From assembly GCA_033675545.1 (NCBI GenBank), contig JAWDGP010006571.1, forward strand, positions 35,653 through 99,652: a DNA stretch of 64,000 bases, written 5' to 3'. Under the pieces are notes generated by a model. The model saw nothing but the letters and a program-made list of their open reading frames with translations. It was not told the origin of the DNA and searched no databases. The DNA is from Elysia crispata. Its lineage: Eukaryota > Mollusca > Gastropoda > Plakobranchidae. Both the position numbers and the translations under genes were made by a program. Below are positions 60,399 to 64,000 of this stretch, one piece after another; the stretch's first letter is position 1, and every line of letters begins with the position of its first letter.

Positions 60399-61872
60399 AT
60401 TGAAGTAACAGAACTACATGTTGTGTCATATTACTTTTTGTTCTAGAAAATGTTCTGTAAGCAAGCGTGTTAGAACAGCTTTTATTGTATTGTGATAATT
60501 TGTCCACGTGATAAATAATTGACATTTTACATTGCTCCATAACTGTTTTCAAGGTCGTTGGTGGTTTTCTTTCTTTTTTTTTTGTTTAGGTTGATAACTA
60601 TTTTACGAAAAGCAGATAAAAGCAGTCTGTGTCTTGAAGTTTGGTGCGACAAAAGAAAATAAACAATAGCATGACAATACTAGGTTTTATTTAAAAAGAT
60701 ATTGCACCAAATTAAAAATTCAGAGGAGTGTCACAAAAGAATTTAGTAAGACGGTATAGTATTCTATTTATTTTAAACCTGTATCTGTAAGTCGATCTAA
60801 ATCATGCTTTCATTAGTTTGAATGATAATTATTTTTTTTAAATATACTGATCAGAGTTTTTAACCCGTTTAGGCAAAATAGTTTACAATAGTTGGACTCA
60901 GTTATCTTGAAAAAGTCTAGTCATATCAAAGCCGTAAAAAGAAGTTGCATTTTTTTTTTTTTGGTGAGAACACTTAGACCCTTTGCTTAGCTTTCCACGT
61001 CCAGTTAAATGTATAAATATGACATATTTTAAGTATTGAGAAAAAGTGTTACGTCATTGCTGCTGGTTCAAAACAATCTGATACAAAATGTACCAGGTTT
61101 TACCATCCCTGATCCACGTCAGTTGTTAACTTTAAGTTATGAGATTTACTCAGACAAGCAGTGCCTAATCAGAGCAAATTTGACCTTACTTAGACTTTTG
61201 TATTTCCTAATACGTTAGGCATAGTTTTGGTTCTGAACGACGATGAAGGATTTTTCTCTGGAACTTATAATTAAAAGTTGCTGCGGAAAATGATATCAAG
61301 GCTTCTCTCCCCCTTTAAAGTAAAACAAATAAAACTGACTTATTATTACTTGTGACATTGTTCTTGGGTTAAAAGTACTCTACCCTTTGTTAAACACAAA
61401 ATCAACGGTTTTTTTTAAACCTTGGTTTTTATTGAATTATAATACTAACCATCTCACCCATCCTTCAAGGTACTTCATTATACTCTCAGATTACACAAGA
61501 CACATTTGGTTTGATTGCCAGTTTGTACCCATAACAAGTAGCATAACAGGGTTGCTTTATGTATAATAAGCTTGATTTATTGCCCTCCTGTGCCAGAACA
61601 TAATTAAAGTTTAAATACAAATAATTTAATTTCCAGTATGTCTAATTGTCTTTTCCGCCAACTGAGTCAATGAAATAGTTATAGCAAAGTTCAAACTACA
61701 TTACATCCGTTGTAGATTGATATATGGTAGTGCAGTGAATAATTATTGTAGAATGACAAATAGTCTTGAGTTATCTAGTTATGTAAAAGAATCCTATTTA
61801 AGGGTAAATATATGTAAAACCAGCACAACACATGGTTTTGTGTGTACAGTATAACCTTTCGAACGCTTTTAA
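60399..61872. other. Unannotated AT-rich intergenic sequence
   Basis: About 1.5 kb shows no supported feature. The longest open frame (61,036-61,218) has ordinary AT-rich composition and no family resemblance that I recognise. T-runs occur near 60,572-60,583 and 60,951-60,962. I looked for an AP-endonuclease-like segment that would belong to the LINE starting at about 61,873 and did not find one. No tRNA cloverleaf or promoter could be supported. Confidence 0.6.
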
Positions 61873-62201
61873 ATAATATTTAAAGCGAGAGGGGAAGACG
61901 GAGATCAACCACAAACAGAAAAACTTATTTTAGTATTTAAAAACAATGAAAAACAAATCCTCTCCCAGTTTATACCGACAGAATTTAATGAAAACTTTGG
62001 GGAAAGAATTAAAGATTTTTTGTGTGAAGACCAACCAGTTCAGATTTTTTAAGGCAGCTTTCATCACCATCACAAAGAAAAGCAGCAATCGCACTGCTTC
62101 ACAAGAGGAAAGATCTGCCTAGAGGCAACTTGGAAAATTGGAGACTAATAATTTTAGCAAATGCAGTTTACAAAATACGCCTGAACAGTATTACCAAGTA
62201 A
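61873..62201 (+). pseudogene. LINE relic: pre-RT and RT finger region
   Basis: In the frame running to the stop at 62,050, residues FKNNEK...IPTEFNENF and then GERIKDFL resemble the LINE region that normally reads N-N-K-S-P-G-x-D-G then E-F-Y-x-x-F-W. The Ser-Pro-Gly-Asp core is already lost. A one-frame shift around 62,045 then gives LSSPSQRKAAIALLHKRKD followed by NLENWRLIIL and YKI up to a stop at 62,199. This corresponds to the family's LSPSQR-x-x-I-x-L-x-x-K and N-W-R-P-I-x-L signatures. The Pro of NWRP is replaced by Leu. In a functional element this part would contact template and incoming nucleotide; here it is dead. Confidence 0.82.
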
Positions 62202-62646
62202 GGTAATAAATTACCCACATGTAATTCATACAGACCAATCAGGCTTTATCAAAAAGAGGAACATTTCTTAACAACCGAGAGAACTCGTAAATAGAATACA
62301 AGACGAAAGCAAACTAAATTCTAACTCATTTGTTTTAGGCTTAGTTCAAAGAAAACACTTGAGTCAGTCTGGTTGCATTTTATGCCGCAATCTCTAAGAC
62401 ACATCAGCTTTGGACCAAATTATTGTCCAGAGAATGTATATTCTTTTGTCCGAATGTAAAATAAAAGGGGAATATTTATCTCGAGATTTCCCCGCGCAAG
62501 AGGTGTTGGACAAGTTTGTCCAATATTCCCACTTTTTTGTGTGTGTTGAAATTTTATCTATAAGTATCAGGCAAGACAATAAGAAAAAACGCTTCCTACT
62601 TCCTAATTTATACAAATCGGCGAAAATTATACAATAGGCTGGCGAT
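62200..62646 (+). pseudogene. LINE relic: RT palm with decayed motifs A, B and C
   Basis: VIHTDQSGFIKKRNIS (about 62,221-62,268) matches the LINE D-Q-x-G-F-I-K-G-R signature and is followed by a stop at 62,269. After a frameshift, SSKKTLESVWLHFM (from 62,343) aligns with motif A, normally D-F-x-K-A-F-D-S-V. Both catalytic-region Asp positions are replaced, by Ser and Glu. RGVGQVCPIFPLF (62,499-62,537) is motif B, normally RGVRQGCPLSP. Another shift in the T-run at about 62,533-62,538 leads to VEILSISIRQD. At 62,635-62,646 the motif C position, normally Y-A-D-D, reads stop-A-G-D. The relic cannot encode an active polymerase. Confidence 0.85.
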
Positions 62647-63105
62647 GCAAAACTTCAACTGAGAGACAGATCTTAAAAAGATGTTAGTCAAGATAAAATA
62701 GTTTGAAAAACCTCAGGTTTAGAATGGAACAATAAAATATGTCAGGCTATGGTGATGGGAAGGATGGTGGTATTCGGAACAGAAACTCTCGGTATCTCGT
62801 TTGTGCAGACGGTTAAAGTTTCAGGTATTTGTACTCAACCCCGCCTCAGACAGTTGAAGAACTGGAGCCCCGAAATTGAAACACTTGAAAGAACACTTTT
62901 ACTATGGTCTAAAAAGAATTTTTCAAATATTAGTAAAATTCCCTTTTTCAAAACTTTCGGATTAAGCCTATTTATGCACCTAATGCAGAGCATTGGAATG
63001 TCAGACGCCGTGATATTTTTTTCGATTTACACGTGTAAGGAAAAGAAGATTTACGTTACAAGCAAAGGGACTCTAAAAAAAAGTCAGACGTCAAATTATC
63101 GATAG
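62647..63105 (+). pseudogene. LINE relic: post-RT thumb-like region
   Basis: After two stops, an open stretch (62,749-63,105, preceded in frame by SGLEWNNK) reads through ETLERTLLLWSKKNFSNISK and IPFFKTFGLSLFMHLMQSIG. This resembles the LINE post-RT segment, which has a W-S-x-R-x-L-x-x-x-G-K-I-x-x-I-K-x-L core. This is the longest uninterrupted piece of the relic (118 codons from its first ATG). That ATG is incidental, because the homology begins upstream of it and no independent gene is implied. Confidence 0.82.
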
Positions 63106-63520
63106 AACAATCTCTTTAGGGAGTTTGAACATGGTCAAGTTCAAAGAAAAGCAAACCGCAATAAATCTAAATCGAGTAGAAAAGAAAATTTTCACAATTT
63201 ATGAAATTTGGTCGTCGATAATTTTTTTTGAAAGACTTGGGGTTTATCAGTTTTCCAATCGCATCCATCGAACTTCAATGGTCTAGACGTAGTGATGAGA
63301 AGGTTTGGGAAAAGTGTGGTATTAACAAGTACATTGTATGCAGAAAATAAGTATTACTAATTAAAGGATTGAAGAGATCATGCACGTCAGTGAAAATGCA
63401 TATACTAAGAGTAGAATAATGACCTTCCGAGAATTGTAGGCAACATATCATTATTATCCGAATAGTCAACTAGATTATTATTCAGTGTACAACTCAGTAC
63501 TGAGGCATTTGATAGGTCTT
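63083..63520 (+). pseudogene. LINE relic: linker region between thumb and C-terminal domain
   Basis: In a new frame, KVRRQIIDRTISLGSLNMV and then KFKEKQTAI (63,080-63,170) match the family word K-x-K-R...G-G-L-x-M-V-D. The frame ends at a stop at 63,284. Another frame gives INKYIVCRK (63,322-63,348). A third gives IMTFREL-stop-ATYHYYPNSQLDYYSVYNSV (63,416-63,510), resembling the LINE words that read L-T-F-E-E-L and then Y-Y-x-V-x-x-x-I. Each piece is weak alone; the order and spacing along one strand support the assignment. Confidence 0.7.
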
Positions 63521-63796
63521 GTGAAAGAAGCTCGCAACCTCACCAGTTTCAACAGTATGAATGATAGTAACGAAGAAAGAAAAAATCTGAAGCTTTAATA
63601 AAATTAAAAGTACGATCAAAACCATCCAGTTTCTGAGGAAAAAAGTAGATTCTACCATCTGATGAGAAATATTAGACCACAGCCATAGAATCATCTAAGA
63701 AACACATCTATGCGTCCTTCATTGGACAGTTCTAAACAACATAAGTATAAGTAGCCTATCAGCCTTTTATTGCTCTAATTGCCTAAATTTGGTTCT

Positions 63797-64000
63797 CAAT
63801 TATGCACACATTGCAAAGAGCCAGATTTGGCGTGCACATTTATTTCAGCTGTTTGCTTTTAAAACCTCTGTGGAAGGAAATCGAAAATAAAATAAGTTCT
63901 CATACCGGTGAAACGCTGATCTTATATATAAAATTATTTACTTCTAGGACATCGGCAAATGCTACTGATACAAGGATACTGGAGGTAAATATTATTATTA
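63797..64000 (+). pseudogene. LINE relic: Cys-rich motif and C-terminal segment
   Basis: QLCTHCKEPD...ISAVCF (63,797-63,859) resembles the C-terminal Cys/His motif of L1/Tx1 LINEs, commonly C-x-x-C-K-E-E-x-E-T-x-x-H-L-F-x-x-C. The His is not at its expected place. A frame change then gives LWKEIENKISSHTGETLILY (from 63,868), which is still open at the window edge. It matches the family word L-W-x-x-I-x-x-W-I. The intervening stretch 63,520-63,796 shows only vague resemblance. The remaining C-terminus, if present, is beyond the window. Confidence 0.72.

Larger units (their letters stand above)
61873..64000 (+). mobile_element. 5'-truncated L1/Tx1-type LINE relic, extends past the right edge
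   Basis: Consecutive segments of a LINE ORF2-like protein can be read on the + strand in the right order but in shifting frames. They are a pre-RT segment, RT fingers, an RT palm with decayed catalytic motifs, a thumb-like segment with a W-S-K-K-N-F and KTFGLS signature, a linker, a Cys-rich CTHCKEPD motif and a C-terminal segment still open at base 64,000. At least six in-frame stops and several frameshifts break it. The upstream endonuclease domain and ORF1 are not seen, consistent with 5' truncation at insertion. The match is by recognition of conserved LINE motifs, not by a search. L1/Tx1 grouping follows from the C-terminal layout and could be wrong at clade level. The 3' end, poly-A and target duplication lie outside the window. 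Confidence 0.85.

Noticed and set aside
60178-60552. Open frames over the TA and GA tracts encoding alternating Y/I and S/L runs
   Set aside because: They are pure products of dinucleotide repeats.
61056-61075. GGTTCAAAAC, resembling a tRNA/SINE B box
   Set aside because: No matching A box at proper spacing and no cloverleaf could be drawn.
61036-61218. 60-codon open frame in the intergenic stretch
   Set aside because: No family resemblance, no regulatory or splice context, and a length compatible with chance.
63275-63694. Minus-strand open frames of about 65 codons (63,275-63,469 and 63,494-63,694)
   Set aside because: They lie antisense to the LINE relic, have no recognisable domain and are short.
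1-64000. A new multi-gene biological system
   Set aside because: No intact protein-coding gene is present; all structure seen is satellite, minisatellite, microsatellite, a fold-back element or a dead LINE.

Overview
The window looks like non-coding, repeat-dominated DNA from an AT-rich animal genome. I find no intact gene, no RNA gene and no bacterial-type operon. Long (TA)n and (GA)n tracts, an imperfect inverted-repeat element and a decayed L1/Tx1-type LINE all point to a metazoan. A mollusc, perhaps a cephalopod, would fit, but that is a weak guess from repeat style only.

Layout. (1) Bases 1-58,122 are one very long satellite in a single orientation. It is built from the trinucleotides GTT, GTA and CTT, mostly as 21-bp (GTTGTA)3CTT units and two kinds of 27-bp unit. 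Homogeneous cores (about 28.8-34.8 kb and 54.9-56.6 kb) alternate with diverged stretches (about 12.4-21.5 kb and 34.8-54.2 kb). In the diverged stretches, rare variant words recur in blocks over 100 bp long at kilobase spacing, which is a higher-order repeat structure. (2) At 58,123 the satellite stops abruptly and a 37-bp minisatellite of about 36-38 copies begins. It is regular on the satellite side and decays gradually toward about 59,570. (3) 59,571-59,776 is short unique sequence. (4) 59,777-60,329 is a fold-back (MITE-like) element with about 84/92-bp inverted arms, bracketed by A-run and (TA)n tracts and followed by a (GA)n tract to 60,398. (5) 60,399-61,872 is AT-rich sequence with nothing recognisable. 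(6) From about 61,873 to the right edge lies a 5'-truncated, frame-shifted LINE ORF2 relic on the + strand. Reverse-transcriptase, thumb-like and C-terminal segments are readable in order.

The many long open frames in the satellite are a by-product of a repeat unit that lacks stop codons in five of six frames; none is supported as a gene. Nothing here works together as a genetic system. The main points of interest are the size, single orientation and higher-order organisation of the satellite, the sharp satellite/minisatellite junction, the fold-back element with an arm-specific 8-bp insertion, and the LINE relic whose catalytic YADD box now reads stop-A-G-D.
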